Shown here in pieces: positions 17,961 through 28,213 of a DNA stretch of 64,000 nucleotides (its first letter is position 1; every line of letters starts with the position of its first letter). Made by a program: the position numbers and the translations under genes. The stretch lies in NCBI RefSeq assembly GCF_002265875.1, contig NZ_NPFA01000008.1:5127-69126 (forward strand). Direction: 5' to 3'. The notes under the pieces are model-generated. The model did no database searches. It worked only from the letters and a program-made list of their open reading frames with translations, and was not told the DNA's origin. The stretch comes from Marinococcus halophilus. GTDB lineage: Bacteria; Bacillota; Bacilli; Bacillales; Marinococcaceae.

Positions 17961-19162
17961 GAGAAGAGTATTTATTAATTCGTTTCGGAGAGCTTGCTTT
18001 AAAAGGTAAAAATCGAAAAGAATTCGAGCGTCAATTAAGGGAAAACATTGACCATGCGGTGAAAGGCTTTCCGAGCTGCGAAGTAAGGCGGACATACGGG
18101 CGTATTGCGGTAAACCTGCTCGGCGAGCCTGCTGAAAAAGTAATTGAGGCAGTAAAACCGGTATTTGGCATATCGTCAATCAGCTATGCAAGAAAGGCAG
18201 ATCTAACAGAAGAGGAAATACAGCAGACGGCCCATCAAATGTTTTCGGAATACGAGGGCAGGAAAACAACCTTCAAAGTAGAAGCAAGAAGGTCCAACAA
18301 AGATTTTCCCATTCATTCGACAAAGCTTGCCCCGAGTGTTGGCAGCTATATTCTTCACCATACTGAGGAAGTCGAAGTGGACGTTAAAGACCCGGATGTC
18401 ACCGTGGAAATTGATGTGCGCGAACAAGGGGCGTACGTCAGCTGCGGGCGGATCCCTGGAGCGGGAGGGCTGCCGACAGGTACAAGCGGAAAAGTAGTGA
18501 GTATGCTTTCGGGCGGTATTGATAGTCCGGCTGCTGCATATTTAGCCATGAAACGGGGAGTGACGATCGAGGCTGTTCATTTTCATAGCCCGCCGTATAC
18601 AAACGAACGGGCGAAACAAAAAGTAGAAGACATCGTTCGGGCCCTTAGCCGGTTTGGTGGAAATATCAATCTCCATGTGGTGCCTTTTACCCGGGTTCAG
18701 GAAGCTATCCGGAGCCAGGTGCCGGACGATCATACAATGACAATTACAAGGAGGGCCATGCTTGAAATCGTCACAAAAATAGCAGAGCAGGAAGGCGCCA
18801 AAGCAGTAATAAACGGGGAGAGCCTGGGACAGGTAGCGTCACAGACGCTTGAGAGCATGAATGTCATTAATCAGGTCACGAATATTCCGGTACTGCGGCC
18901 GTTAATTGCTATGGACAAAGAAGAGATCATCAGCATCGCAAAGCGTATAGGCACATATGATATTTCCGTACGGCCGTATGAAGACTGCTGTACCGTATTT
19001 CAACCGGAAAGCCCGGCGACCAAACCGAAAATTGGTTTAGTCTATAAGTATGAAAAACGTTTAAATAAAGAAGAGCTGTTTAATGAGGCGGTAGCTGAAA
19101 CGAAGACTATCTCTTTGTCTAACGTAAAAAGTGAAAAAGAAGAATTTGAAGACCTTCTTTAA
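17957..19162 (+). CDS. thiI: tRNA 4-thiouridine sulfurtransferase
   Basis: Adenylates U8 of tRNA and inserts sulfur received from the desulfurase. It is 401 aa. The N-terminal ferredoxin-like and THUMP domains cover about residues 1-165. The PP-loop SGGIDSPAAAY lies near 184-194. The E. coli C-terminal rhodanese domain is absent, as is normal in Bacilli, where NifZ supplies sulfur directly. Translationally coupled to nifZ by ATGA. Confidence 0.96.
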   Translation: MREEYLLIRFGELALKGKNRKEFERQLRENIDHAVKGFPSCEVRRTYGRIAVNLLGEPAEKVIEAVKPVFGISSISYARKADLTEEEIQQTAHQMFSEYEGRKTTFKVEARRSNKDFPIHSTKLAPSVGSYILHHTEEVEVDVKDPDVTVEIDVREQGAYVSCGRIPGAGGLPTGTSGKVVSMLSGGIDSPAAAYLAMKRGVTIEAVHFHSPPYTNERAKQKVEDIVRALSRFGGNINLHVVPFTRVQEAIRSQVPDDHTMTITRRAMLEIVTKIAEQEGAKAVINGESLGQVASQTLESMNVINQVTNIPVLRPLIAMDKEEIISIAKRIGTYDISVRPYEDCCTVFQPESPATKPKIGLVYKYEKRLNKEELFNEAVAETKTISLSNVKSEKEEFEDLL

Positions 19163-19219
19163 CGTATTTTTTTATTTAAAAGTATGGTATAAAATGGAAT
19201 TTTATAAGTCCTGAAACAA

Positions 19220-19248
19220 AACGGGCCTTCGCCCGTAAAAAGGAGAGG
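19220..19248 (+). other. hairpin directly ahead of the amidohydrolase ribosome site
   Basis: ACGGGC-CTTC-GCCCGT at 19220-19235 is a tight GC-rich hairpin. It is followed by five A and the ribosome site AGGAGAGG (19241-19248). No T run, so it is not a terminator of thiI. It could stabilise the 5' end of the mRNA. Confidence 0.5.
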
Positions 19249-19259
19249 CGGTTAATGCT

Positions 19260-20885
19260 GTGAAAACACTTTGGTATAACGGAAATATTTATACGATGGA
19301 AAAAGAAGGAGAGCAGGTGGAGGCAGTCTTAACTTCAGATGGAATCATTGAAAAAGCAGGCAGCCTGTCAGAGATAGAAAAAGAGCTGCAACGTCCATCT
19401 AGCCGCCGGGTAAATTTAAATGGAAGCACAATGTATCCGGGATTTACCGACAGTCATTTACATATGATCGGGCTGGGGGAAACGATGATCCAGCTGGATT
19501 TGTCAGAGTGCACCTCTGCAGAAGAAATGGCTGCACTGATTAAGGAGAAAACAAAAGAAATTCCTGCCGGAGAGTGGGTCATCGGAGAAGGGTGGAACGA
19601 AAACAATTTTCCGGACCGGAAAATTTTCCACCGGGAGGAGCTTGATGATTTAGTGCCCGGCCATCCATTGCTTTTGACCCGGATATGCCGCCACGCAGCA
19701 CTGGTTAATACACGCGCCCTGGATGCGGCTGGTATTGATAAAGACACCCCGGACCCTGAAGGAGGCATTATTGTTAAATCGAGGCAAGGAGAGCCTACAG
19801 GTTATCTGCTGGACCAGGCAGCCGATTTAGTGAAAAATGAAATACCAGAGGTTTCCGAAGAATACCTTCACGATGCACTCGGGAAGGCGGTTCGCTATAT
19901 GCATCAGTGCGGACTGACCGGTGGCCATACTGAAGACCTTAATTACTATGGCGGGTTTAAGAGAACATTGAATACGTTTAGAAATATTTTGGCAGACACT
20001 TCTTTTCGGGCCCATCTTCTCGTGCATCACGAAGTATTTCCAGATTTTATACAGCAGGGTCATGCTTATGGACTCCTTGAAAACAACCTGGAGCTAGGTG
20101 CCATGAAAATATTTGCAGATGGAGCACTTGGCGGGCGCACAGCCCTTCTCAGCCGGCCTTACAATGATGCTCCTGAAACGGCCGGAGTGGCCATTCATTC
20201 GAGAGAAGAGCTAAAGCAGCTGGTTGCGGATGCCCGAAGGGAAAATATGCCGGTGGCTGTTCACGCTATTGGCGATTTGGCTTTGGAATATGTAATTGAT
20301 GCTTTAGAAGCCTGGCCTGTGCCGGAAGGAGTAAGAGACCGGATCATTCACGTCCAGATCGCAAGAAAGGATTTGGTGGAAAGGTTAAAGGCTTTGCCGG
20401 TGGCGCTTGATCTGCAGCCCCGGTTTGTGCTTTCGGACTTCCCCTGGGTGGAGGAGCGTCTCGGTAAAGAAAGGCTTTATTATTCCTTTGCGTGGAAAAC
20501 GCTTCTTGATCAGGGCATTGTCTGCGCAGGCAGTTCAGACGCGCCTATTGAATCGGTGGATCCGAGAACCGGGATTTATGCAGCAGTGGCCAGAAAAAAC
20601 CCGGGGGAGAAGCATGATGGATATAGACCGGAAGAAAAATTGACTCCTTACGAAGCGGTGGATCTCTATACCGGCGGCAGCGCAAAAGCGATCAGCCGGG
20701 AGCATGATTTGGGGAGAATCGCCCCTGGTTACAAAGCAGACTTTACAATACTCCAAAACGATCTGTTTCAAATTGAACCAGAAGAGATATTAACAACTGA
20801 AGTGGAAGCAACCGTTGTAGGGGATGAAGTCGTCTTTTACCCGGAAAAAAGCAGTATTGAAATTATTAACGAGAGTGAGGAATAA
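19260..20885 (+). CDS. YtcJ-like amidohydrolase
   Basis: Metal-dependent hydrolase of the amidohydrolase superfamily, YtcJ group; the substrate is unknown. It is 541 aa. Metal-binding GFTDSHLHM lies near residue 62; later HAIGDLALEY and GSSDAPIESVDP complete the site. A C-terminal beta-sandwich part has GRIAPGYKADFTIL. The start is GTG at 19260: the ATG five bases upstream is in another frame and stops at once. AGGAGAGG precedes it by about 11 bases. The stop touches the sppA start by 1 bp, so they form an operon. Often described as a putative exoenzyme or deaminase; no claim on reaction. Confidence 0.85.
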   Translation: MKTLWYNGNIYTMEKEGEQVEAVLTSDGIIEKAGSLSEIEKELQRPSSRRVNLNGSTMYPGFTDSHLHMIGLGETMIQLDLSECTSAEEMAALIKEKTKEIPAGEWVIGEGWNENNFPDRKIFHREELDDLVPGHPLLLTRICRHAALVNTRALDAAGIDKDTPDPEGGIIVKSRQGEPTGYLLDQAADLVKNEIPEVSEEYLHDALGKAVRYMHQCGLTGGHTEDLNYYGGFKRTLNTFRNILADTSFRAHLLVHHEVFPDFIQQGHAYGLLENNLELGAMKIFADGALGGRTALLSRPYNDAPETAGVAIHSREELKQLVADARRENMPVAVHAIGDLALEYVIDALEAWPVPEGVRDRIIHVQIARKDLVERLKALPVALDLQPRFVLSDFPWVEERLGKERLYYSFAWKTLLDQGIVCAGSSDAPIESVDPRTGIYAAVARKNPGEKHDGYRPEEKLTPYEAVDLYTGGSAKAISREHDLGRIAPGYKADFTILQNDLFQIEPEEILTTEVEATVVGDEVVFYPEKSSIEIINESEE

Positions 20886-21883
20886 TGATGAATGCAAAAA
20901 GATGGTTTGCTTTACTGGCGGCAGCGGTGCTTCTTATCGTTTCCCTGGGTGCCCAGACAGCTTTTTCACTGTGGAATACAGTATCGAACCAGGCGCAAAA
21001 TCAGCAGAATCAGGAAAACATAGTAAAAAGGGGTTCTTCGGATAACCGAATAGCCATGCTTGATGTAGAAGGTACGATTCAATCCTCAAGCGGCTCGGGA
21101 GCTTTTTCCGGCGAAGGATATAACCATGAAGAGTTTCTGAGCAACCTGGAAGAAGCCGGGTCAAGCGCAGACGTGGACGGCATTATTATTAATGTGAACA
21201 GCCCGGGCGGAGGAGTTGTTGAAAGTGACGAGATTCACGATGCCGTCGTTGAGGTGCAGGAAGAAGAAAATAAACCTGTGTATGTATCAATGGGAAATAC
21301 GGCGGCTTCCGGTGGCTACTACCTGGCGGCGCCTGCAGACAAAATTGTCGCTCACTCGGCTACTATTACGGGATCGATAGGGGTAATTATGTCCTCCCTG
21401 AACTACTCTGAATTAGCTGAAAACCTGGGAATTGATAGTGTAAACATAACCAGCGGCGAATTTAAAGACATTGGCTCCCCTACAGAAGAAGTTACGGAAG
21501 AAGACCGTGAAATTATGCAGGGAATCGTTGACGATATGTACGAAGACTTTTTGCAGGTCGTGATCGATGGAAGAGGCTTTAGTGAAGAAAAAGCACGGAA
21601 TTTAGCTGACGGCCGTATCTATACTGGTGAGCAGGCAGAAGAAAACGGACTGATCGACGAGCTTGGAACGACGGAGGACACCATTTCCATGATGGAAGAA
21701 GATCTTGAACTGGGGGATGCTACGGTGGAACGTTACACTTCAGACGGATTCAGCTGGCAGTCGCTGCTGCAAAATACTGTGCAGGGAATGTTCATTTCTG
21801 ATGAAAAGCTGCTTGGGCTTCAGGAATTGCTTAAATCAGTCGGAAGCGCCAGCCCGCGGCCAATGTATTTGTATGAAGGATAG
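20885..21883 (+). CDS. sppA: signal peptide peptidase
   Basis: Membrane serine-lysine protease degrading remnant signal peptides; in B. subtilis linked to resistance to lantibiotics. It is 332 aa with an N-terminal membrane anchor (about 5-25). The catalytic Ser lies in NTAASGGYYLAAPAD and the general-base Lys in SGEFKDIGSP. INVNSPGGGVVESDEI is the conserved oxyanion region. The protein is very acidic. Two adjacent ATGs are possible starts. It lies in an operon with the amidohydrolase upstream and yteJ downstream. Confidence 0.95.
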   Translation: MMNAKRWFALLAAAVLLIVSLGAQTAFSLWNTVSNQAQNQQNQENIVKRGSSDNRIAMLDVEGTIQSSSGSGAFSGEGYNHEEFLSNLEEAGSSADVDGIIINVNSPGGGVVESDEIHDAVVEVQEEENKPVYVSMGNTAASGGYYLAAPADKIVAHSATITGSIGVIMSSLNYSELAENLGIDSVNITSGEFKDIGSPTEEVTEEDREIMQGIVDDMYEDFLQVVIDGRGFSEEKARNLADGRIYTGEQAEENGLIDELGTTEDTISMMEEDLELGDATVERYTSDGFSWQSLLQNTVQGMFISDEKLLGLQELLKSVGSASPRPMYLYEG

Positions 21884-21894
21884 GAGGGATAACG

Positions 21895-22455
21895 ATGACC
21901 ACGACTACAAACGGCCGCTATCCGGAAGATGAGCAGGGAACGGAACAAAAGGACCCGGCAGAAAGCAACCGTGGCGGTAATTCCTTATATGGGAAGCCGG
22001 CCAAACAAAATTCCCGCGAAAGTGATGGCACGAACGAAGATCTGTTCGCGGGATTTTGGATGCGCTTTTGGGCATACCTTACCGATTTGATAATTCTTTT
22101 TTCGTTAAACGGCCTTCTTCTTTCTCCTTTTTACTTTACTGGAGAAGGAGAAATCTGGGGATTTATCACTTTATACGCTGTGTGTAATGCGATAATTACC
22201 TACGGCTATTTTGTGTTAATGACAAAATTTTATGGCCAGACACTCGGCAAAATGATTTTCGGGCTGAGAGTTGTCCGGGTGAACCGGGAAAAATTAAAAT
22301 GGTCTGACATTATTTTCAGGGAAGTTGTTCTGCGCTTTGCTTACCGAAGCCTCGTTATTACAAATCTGGCGTATATTGTGGTAGCCTTCACACCACAAAA
22401 GGCAGGCATCCATGATATGATTGCGGACACGAGGGTCATTCATTCAAGAAAATAA
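21895..22455 (+). CDS. yteJ: RDD-family membrane protein (YteJ-like)
   Basis: Small membrane protein of unknown function in the RDD family. It is 186 aa. The first 48 residues are hydrophilic and low in complexity. The RDD-type start FWMRFWAYLTDLIILF is followed by three membrane segments (about 60-80, 90-110, 155-170). GQTLGKMIFGLRVV and KAGIHDMIADTRV are family motifs. It follows sppA by 11 bp, as yteJ follows sppA (yteI) in B. subtilis, where the pair is linked to protease control. Confidence 0.85.
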   Translation: MTTTTNGRYPEDEQGTEQKDPAESNRGGNSLYGKPAKQNSRESDGTNEDLFAGFWMRFWAYLTDLIILFSLNGLLLSPFYFTGEGEIWGFITLYAVCNAIITYGYFVLMTKFYGQTLGKMIFGLRVVRVNREKLKWSDIIFREVVLRFAYRSLVITNLAYIVVAFTPQKAGIHDMIADTRVIHSRK

Positions 22456-22486
22456 GGCCCGAGGATAATAGTGAAGGAGGAGTAAG

Positions 22487-22987
22487 ATGACAGCAGTAAC
22501 ATTTAAAGAAAAACCTGTAACACTTGTAGGAGGCAGAGTAGAAGTCGGAGACAGCGCTCCCGATTTCACTGTACTTGCTAATGACATGACTCCGGTATCG
22601 CTAAGTGATGCTTCTGGTAAAGTAAGGTTGATCAGCGTAGTGCCTTCCATTGATACCGGTGTCTGCTCGCAACAAACACGGAAATTCAACGAAGAAGCTG
22701 CTTCGCTTGAAAATGTAGAAGTATGGACTATCAGCTGTGACCTTCCTTTTGCCCAGCGGCGCTGGTGTGCTGCAGAAGGTATTGAAAATGTGCGGGTCCT
22801 CTCCGACCACAAAGATCTGGATTTTGGAAAACAGTTCGGCCTGGTAATGGACGAGATGAGACTGCTGGCGCGTTCTGTAATTGTAGTAGATAGTGAAGGA
22901 AAGGTTTCTTATAAGGAGATCGTTTCAGAAGGAACGAACCACCCTGATTATGAAGCAGCAATTAACGCGGCTAATAATACAGACTAA
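22487..22987 (+). CDS. tpx: thiol peroxidase (atypical 2-Cys peroxiredoxin)
   Basis: Reduces hydrogen and alkyl peroxides with thioredoxin in the cytoplasm. It is 166 aa, full length. The peroxidatic Cys lies in [13 protein letters not shown] and the resolving Cys in [12 protein letters not shown]. The start is ATG after AAGGAGGAG. A terminator-like hairpin follows. Confidence 0.96.
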   Translation: MTAVTFKEKPVTLVGGRVEVGDSAPDFTVLANDMTPVSLSDASGKVRLISVVPSIDTGVCSQQTRKFNEEAASLENVEVWTISCDLPFAQRRWCAAEGIENVRVLSDHKDLDFGKQFGLVMDEMRLLARSVIVVDSEGKVSYKEIVSEGTNHPDYEAAINAANNTD

Positions 22988-22992
22988 GGAAG

Positions 22993-23024
22993 AAAATGGC
23001 GCCTGCAAAGGCGTCATTTATTTT
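22993..23024 (+). terminator. tpx terminator
   Basis: AAAATGGCGCC and GGCGTCATTT pair (with a G-T) around TGCAAA, followed by ATTTT; the T tract is short. Confidence 0.65.
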
Positions 23025-23154
23025 GTGCAGATACCAGGGAAGTGATTGTGCTTTTTTCTGTTTTCATTACTTCTCTTTACAGAACACATCTGCTATACTG
23101 GCGTATTGTAAAGCGAGAGCGGAGAAGCACTACGCTGCAGAAGGAGGGCTTGTC

Positions 23155-24153
23155 ATGACCGAAACGACACCGGTGGAGCAATTATTTGAATTGCTGGATG
23201 ACCTTACGAAAACGATACAGCAGGAGCTGAGCATAACGTATTTAGAAGCGATAGCCGAAGCCGGGGAAGATATCTTTCAGGGCACAGTGGTTCAGCGTAT
23301 ATCTGCCGAGGAAAAAGAACGCCTCGAGCAAAGCCTGGAAGAGAAAATGCCTGAAGCAATGGAACAGGAAGATATCCGCAAAGCATTTCAGCTTGCCTTG
23401 ATTAAAGGAATGAAGCAATCCGTGCAGCAGCACCATGCTATTACCCCGGATGCCGTGGCTATTTTCATGGGATATTTAGTCGACAAACTAATGAATGGCC
23501 GTAAAGAGTTTGTAATCGCAGACCCAGCCGTAGGCACAGGGAATCTTCTCTCAGCTGTATTAAATCAACTGACGGAAAAAAATATTGAAGCATACGGTTC
23601 GGAAGTTGACGAAACGTTAATCAAGATTGCCTATACGCTGGCGAACCTCCAGGAACATGCTGTTCAGCTGTTTCACCAGGACAGTATTGAACAATTTGGC
23701 GCTTCCGCTCCGGATGTAGTGATGAGTGACCTTCCAGTCGGTTACTACCCGAAAAACCAAATTGCCGAATTGTACCAGATGGGCAGTACGGACGGAAAAT
23801 CCTACGTGCACCACCTGCTTGTGGAGGGGATGATGAACCGGCTGAAGCCAGGAGGTTTTATGGTACTTCTCATCCCCAACAATTTGTTTGAAGATGAAAA
23901 AGCAGCGGAGCTTCAGGCGTATGTGAAAAGACATGCGCATACACTCGGGCTTCTTCAGCTCCCCGAAACAATGTTTCAGGCTAAAGAAGCCTCCAAAAGC
24001 ATATGGATGCTTCAAAAGAAAAGTCCTGAGGTAAAGCAGCCAGGTCAGGCGCTATTGGCAGAACTGCCGTCGTTCAGCCGCCAGGAAGCTCTTCAGGATA
24101 TGATGAAGCGAATTAATGACTGGTTTGTACAAGAGGGGTTTATCAATAAATAA
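23155..24153 (+). CDS. ytxK: YtxK-like class I SAM-dependent methyltransferase
   Basis: Predicted methyltransferase with an HsdM/N6-adenine-like fold; the substrate is not known. 332 aa from the ATG at 23155 behind AAGGAGGGCT; a longer open frame upstream lacks a ribosome site. An acidic helical N terminus (1-110) precedes the SAM-binding motif [15 protein letters not shown] (about 122-136) and the catalytic-position motif SDLPVGYYP, a variant of NPPY. Next to ackA as in B. subtilis and many Bacilli. No restriction partner, so a housekeeping modification role is more likely than DNA restriction. Confidence 0.85.
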   Translation: MTETTPVEQLFELLDDLTKTIQQELSITYLEAIAEAGEDIFQGTVVQRISAEEKERLEQSLEEKMPEAMEQEDIRKAFQLALIKGMKQSVQQHHAITPDAVAIFMGYLVDKLMNGRKEFVIADPAVGTGNLLSAVLNQLTEKNIEAYGSEVDETLIKIAYTLANLQEHAVQLFHQDSIEQFGASAPDVVMSDLPVGYYPKNQIAELYQMGSTDGKSYVHHLLVEGMMNRLKPGGFMVLLIPNNLFEDEKAAELQAYVKRHAHTLGLLQLPETMFQAKEASKSIWMLQKKSPEVKQPGQALLAELPSFSRQEALQDMMKRINDWFVQEGFINK

Positions 24154-24182
24154 AGAGAGTAATGTTTAGGAGTGGAGAAAGA

Positions 24183-25376
24183 ATGTCTACCATTATTGCT
24201 ATTAATGCGGGGAGCTCCTCGCTGAAATTTCAGCTTTTGCAAATGCCTGAAGAAACAATTATCACTAAAGGGGTCGTCGAACGGATTGGCCTGGAGACGC
24301 CTTTTATTACGGTAGAAGTAGAGGGAGAAAAGAAAACCGAATACCCATCACTGCAAAATCACGAAGAGGCTGTGAAAGCTTTACTGAACTCATTAACAAA
24401 ATATGATGTAATTACCGACGTGAATGATATTGAAGGGGTAGGCCACCGGGTAGTTCACGGAGGAGAAACCTTTTCAGATTCTGTCCTTATTACAGATCAG
24501 GTGCTGAATGAACTCGAAAATGTAAGCGAACTGGCACCGCTTCATAATCCGGCCAACATTGTCGGTATTAAAGCGTTCCGTGATATTCTTCCGGACGTTC
24601 CCTCTGTAGCGGTGTTTGATACAGCGTTTCACCAATCGATTCCGAAAGAAAAGTACCTGTATGGCGTTCCTTATGAATACTATGAAAAATACGGCGTGCG
24701 TAAATACGGTTTTCACGGAACTTCTCATAAGTATGTCAGCCAGAGAATGGCAGAGTTAATGGACCGTCCGCAAAATGACCTAAAAATTATATCGTGCCAT
24801 ATCGGAAACGGTGCCAGTATAACAGCCGTGGATCACGGTATTTCGGTCGATACCTCAATGGGCTTTACACCGCTTGCCGGCGTGATGATGGGAACTCGTT
24901 CGGGCAACATTGATCCCGCCCTGATTCCTTATTTAATGGAAAAAACCGGCCAGACAGCTGCAGAAGTTATTGATACACTGAATAAGAAAAGCGGGCTGCT
25001 CGGCGTAAGCGGCGCATCCAGTGATTTGCGGGATGTCGTTCAGCAGGCGGAGGAGGGCAGTGAAAGAGCCCAAACCGCTCTGGATGTTTATCTGACACGG
25101 ATGCATAAATATATTGGTACTTATGCAGCCAGTATGGATGGTGTTGATGCAGTTATATTCACTGCTGGTGTAGGGGAAAACAGCGCACTGGTTCGTGAAA
25201 AAGTCATGGAAGGCCTTGAATTCATGGGCATCCAAATTAATAAAGAGAAAAATGGACAGGCTTCGGGTGAAACGTTCATCCAGTCGGACTCTTCACGCGT
25301 GGCTGTGGCAGTAGTTCCTACTGATGAAGAAGTTATGATCGCCCGCGATACCGTCCGGCTCGGTCAAATCCAATAA
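24183..25376 (+). CDS. ackA: acetate kinase
   Basis: Converts acetyl phosphate and ADP to acetate and ATP in overflow metabolism. It is 397 aa. It starts [19 protein letters not shown] at ATG 24183 (TAGGAGTGGAGAAAG upstream); an in-frame ATG at 24162 lacks a good site. Signature [21 protein letters not shown] and [15 protein letters not shown] are present, and [13 protein letters not shown] near the C terminus. It follows ytxK and ends in a strong terminator. Confidence 0.97.
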   Translation: MSTIIAINAGSSSLKFQLLQMPEETIITKGVVERIGLETPFITVEVEGEKKTEYPSLQNHEEAVKALLNSLTKYDVITDVNDIEGVGHRVVHGGETFSDSVLITDQVLNELENVSELAPLHNPANIVGIKAFRDILPDVPSVAVFDTAFHQSIPKEKYLYGVPYEYYEKYGVRKYGFHGTSHKYVSQRMAELMDRPQNDLKIISCHIGNGASITAVDHGISVDTSMGFTPLAGVMMGTRSGNIDPALIPYLMEKTGQTAAEVIDTLNKKSGLLGVSGASSDLRDVVQQAEEGSERAQTALDVYLTRMHKYIGTYAASMDGVDAVIFTAGVGENSALVREKVMEGLEFMGIQINKEKNGQASGETFIQSDSSRVAVAVVPTDEEVMIARDTVRLGQIQ

Positions 25377-25385
25377 GTAAGAGGC

Positions 25386-25416
25386 AACTCCTGTTTCGAT
25401 GAAGCAGGAGTTTTTT
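25386..25416 (+). terminator. ackA terminator
   Basis: AACTCCTG and CAGGAGTT pair around TTTCGATGAAG, followed by a run of T. Confidence 0.88.
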
Positions 25417-25497
25417 GCAAAATATATGATATTTCTGCATATATTCTCTGTATAATGGGAAATAAGGAGTAACAGTACTTTGAAAGGAGACAGACAT

Positions 25498-27876
25498 ATG
25501 CAAACAGCCGAAATGCGCTGCAAACTTCCTGTCTCAGCATTAGCGGAGCGCTGCGACCCGCGCATGTTTTCCTTTCATACGACGAAAGAATTAACAGACA
25601 GGACTCAGGGAATGATTGGACAAGAGCGTGCAGTGAAAGCTATGGAGATGGGTTTGGATATTCAGGAAGAAAACTATCACATGTTTTTAACCGGGGCGAG
25701 CGGCCTTGGAAAAACGACATACGCCCGCAGAAAAGCAAAAGAAGCAGCGGAAAAAAGACCGGCGCCGGCTGACTGGATTTATACATATTCTTTTGAAGAC
25801 CCCCGGAGGCCGAAGGTAATAAGCCTGCCCGCCGGCATGGCTGTGCCGTTTGCTAAAGATATTAAAGAGCTAATTGAGGATCTGCAGGAAGAGATCGCGA
25901 CGACGCTGCGCAGTAAATCATTTGAACGGAAAAAAGTAGCTATGGCGGAAAAGCACGAAAAAGCAATTAATGAACACTGGGAGAAGCTTGAAGAGGAAGC
26001 CTCTGTGAAAGGATTTGCTCTCGAAAAAACAGAAGAAGACATCGTTGCAGTTCCGCTTAAAGAAGACGGGGAGCCTCATAGTGATGAAAGCTATAACGAG
26101 CTTTCAAAAAGCCGGCAGGACTATATAATGGAAGAGTCACAGACGATTACCAGACAGGTAAATGACTTTTTGAGGCAAAAGCAGGTGGCAAAGCGTGTTT
26201 TAAGACGCCAGCTCAGGGAAGCAGACGAGCAGATGGTGCAAACATCCATTCAAGGTTTTATTGCGACTTTAAAGGACGAATATATCAATGAAAGCTTACA
26301 TAATTTTTTGTCGGACATGGAAAAAGACATTATTCAGCACTGGCAGGAATTCCTACCTGTAAAAGAAACGCAGGAAGGCCGGCCGCCTGTATCGACTTTT
26401 TCGTTCCGTCGTTATGAAATTAATATTTTAGTGGATAATAGTGATACTTCCGCAGCGCCTGTCGTTTATGAGTCTCACCCGACATATGTCAATTTGTTCG
26501 GGAAAGTGGAAATTGGCCGCAACGGGGGGAGTCCTACGGATTTTTCCCATATTAGAGGCGGCGCTCTTCATAGGGCAAACGGCGGTTTTTTAATACTGCA
26601 TGCTGCCGAATTGATGTCCCATCCGTTTGCATGGAAAGCATTGAAAAGAGCTATGCGGATGGGCTATATCCGGCTTGAGACCCCCTATGAGGATTCCGAT
26701 ATATTTGCAAGCACTTATTTGGAACCGGAGCCAGTGCCTTTTCAGGCAAAGGTTCTCCTGGTCGGGACCAATGCGTTATACCAAAAATTGCAAAAAGAAG
26801 ATGAAACATTCCGCAAGCTTTTTAAAGTAAAAGTGGATTTTACTACTATGATGGAGCGGACGAAAGAAAACATATGGCAGTACGCCACTTTTTTGGCCTG
26901 TTTTTGTGAAAATAAACGGCTGCGCCCCCTGGCATCAGAAGCAGTAGCAAGACTCATTGATTACAGCACCAGGGAAGCAGGACACCAGCGCAAGCTCTCC
27001 ATTAAATTTCACGAAGTAACATCTCTATTAATTGAAGCGGATTATTGGGCAGCGCAGGAACAATCGGCTATTATTGAACAGGCCCATGTGCACGCTGCTT
27101 TAAAAGAAACAAACTATCGGTCGGCTCAGCCTGAAGCGGCTATTCACGAGTCGATCGAGGACGGAACAATCAATATCGCGACGAGCGGAGAAAAAGTTGG
27201 CCAGATCAACGCGTTGGTTGTTGCTCATACAGGAGACTATTCATTTGGTTACCCGACTCGCGTTACGGCGCGAACGTATGCCGGGAGTGGAGGCATCGTT
27301 AATATCGACAGGGAATCCCAGCTCACAGGTGCTTTTCATACGAAAGGCCTCCATACGCTGACGAGCTATCTGCAGGCAGAGTTTGCAAGCGACCGGCCGC
27401 TGCCGCTTGCAGCAAGCATTACTTTCGAACAATCCTATCATTTGGTAGACGGTGACAGTGCTTCAAGCACGGAACTGTATGCTCTCCTGTCTTCTCTGGC
27501 TGAAGTGCCTCTCCGCCAGGATATTGCCGTAACTGGAGCTGTTAATCAGTTCGGTGATGTGCAGGCGATTGGAGAAGTGAACGAAAAAATTGAAGGATTT
27601 TATTATGTATGCAAAAAGCAGGGACTCACAAAAACTCAGGGTGTAATTATACCGACGCAGAACGCTAAGCACTTAATGCTTCGAAATGAAATTAGGCGGG
27701 CAGTGGAGGCCGGTGATTTCCATATCTGGGCGGTGAACACGGTGAAAGAAGGCATGGAAATACTTATGAGTGAACATGCCGGTGAGGTAGGAGAAAATGG
27801 ATTTTACGCTTCTAACACTGTTTACGGTAATGTGCAGCAGCGTTTAATGGAAATGGCAGAAAAGCACCAGGAATAA
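25498..27876 (+). CDS. Lon-type ATP-dependent protease (LonB/LonC-like)
   Basis: Predicted cytoplasmic AAA+ protease; the substrate is unknown. 792 aa from the ATG at 25498 (AAAGGAGACAGACAT upstream; the in-frame TTG before it overlaps the ribosome site). Walker A FLTGASGLGKTTYAR is near residues 64-78. A long helical insertion covers about 130-290. The second half of the AAA module has HRANGGFLILHA. The S16 protease domain has the catalytic Ser in DGDSASSTELY and Lys in GEVNEKIEGFYYVCK. It has no Lon N-terminal substrate domain and is not housekeeping LonA. A TATAAT at 25451-25456 may be its promoter. Confidence 0.85.
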   Translation: MQTAEMRCKLPVSALAERCDPRMFSFHTTKELTDRTQGMIGQERAVKAMEMGLDIQEENYHMFLTGASGLGKTTYARRKAKEAAEKRPAPADWIYTYSFEDPRRPKVISLPAGMAVPFAKDIKELIEDLQEEIATTLRSKSFERKKVAMAEKHEKAINEHWEKLEEEASVKGFALEKTEEDIVAVPLKEDGEPHSDESYNELSKSRQDYIMEESQTITRQVNDFLRQKQVAKRVLRRQLREADEQMVQTSIQGFIATLKDEYINESLHNFLSDMEKDIIQHWQEFLPVKETQEGRPPVSTFSFRRYEINILVDNSDTSAAPVVYESHPTYVNLFGKVEIGRNGGSPTDFSHIRGGALHRANGGFLILHAAELMSHPFAWKALKRAMRMGYIRLETPYEDSDIFASTYLEPEPVPFQAKVLLVGTNALYQKLQKEDETFRKLFKVKVDFTTMMERTKENIWQYATFLACFCENKRLRPLASEAVARLIDYSTREAGHQRKLSIKFHEVTSLLIEADYWAAQEQSAIIEQAHVHAALKETNYRSAQPEAAIHESIEDGTINIATSGEKVGQINALVVAHTGDYSFGYPTRVTARTYAGSGGIVNIDRESQLTGAFHTKGLHTLTSYLQAEFASDRPLPLAASITFEQSYHLVDGDSASSTELYALLSSLAEVPLRQDIAVTGAVNQFGDVQAIGEVNEKIEGFYYVCKKQGLTKTQGVIIPTQNAKHLMLRNEIRRAVEAGDFHIWAVNTVKEGMEILMSEHAGEVGENGFYASNTVYGNVQQRLMEMAEKHQE

Positions 27877-27881
27877 ATGCA

Positions 27882-27909
27882 GCAGAGAGGCCTGCTTAGG
27901 CGTCTCTGC
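27882..27909 (+). terminator. hairpin after the Lon-like gene
   Basis: GCAGAGA and TCTCTGC pair, with an inner GCCT/AGGC stem, followed by TTATTT; a weak rho-independent terminator. Confidence 0.6.
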
Positions 27910-28060
27910 TTATTTGTGTGTTTATCCGGCTGGTTAACAGAAGTATACAAAGTCGTTTCTGATTCATGCATGCACATACATCAGGTTGCATGTTATAGGG
28001 CGGATAACGCATAAAATATCAAAAAAATAAATTTTTATACTAAAAAATTGTATTTTCCGG

Positions 28061-28089
28061 TTGCAAATTCTTTGTGGGCTTGTTAAAGT
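28061..28089 (+). promoter_or_regulatory. probable promoter of argGH
   Basis: TTGCAA (28061-28066), 17 bp, TAAAGT (28084-28089). It leaves a leader of about 115 nt. The rest of the 27910-28213 gap is A+T-rich, with no gene visible. Confidence 0.5.
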
Positions 28090-28155
28090 AATGAAAGAAG
28101 TTGAATACAGTAATCATAAAACAAAGACGACAGTCTTTTAATTTTTTCAAAATGA

Positions 28156-28191
28156 TGTATAAAAATAATTTATCAAGCATTAATATTCAAT
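28156..28191 (+). promoter_or_regulatory. candidate arginine-repressor (ArgR/AhrC) boxes before argG
   Basis: TGTATAAAAATAATTT (28156-28171) and, on the minus strand, TTGAATATTAATGC (within 28175-28190) resemble the ARG-box pattern TGAATWWWWATTCA. The two tandem boxes lie between the likely promoter and the ribosome site. The match is imperfect in both. Confidence 0.4.
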
Positions 28192-28213
28192 TATAATCTG
28201 GAGGGGAATAAGA

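Noticed and set aside
22996-23154. Upstream extension of the ytxK open frame
   Set aside because: It starts in the tpx terminator and has no ribosome site; the ATG at 23155 has a strong one.
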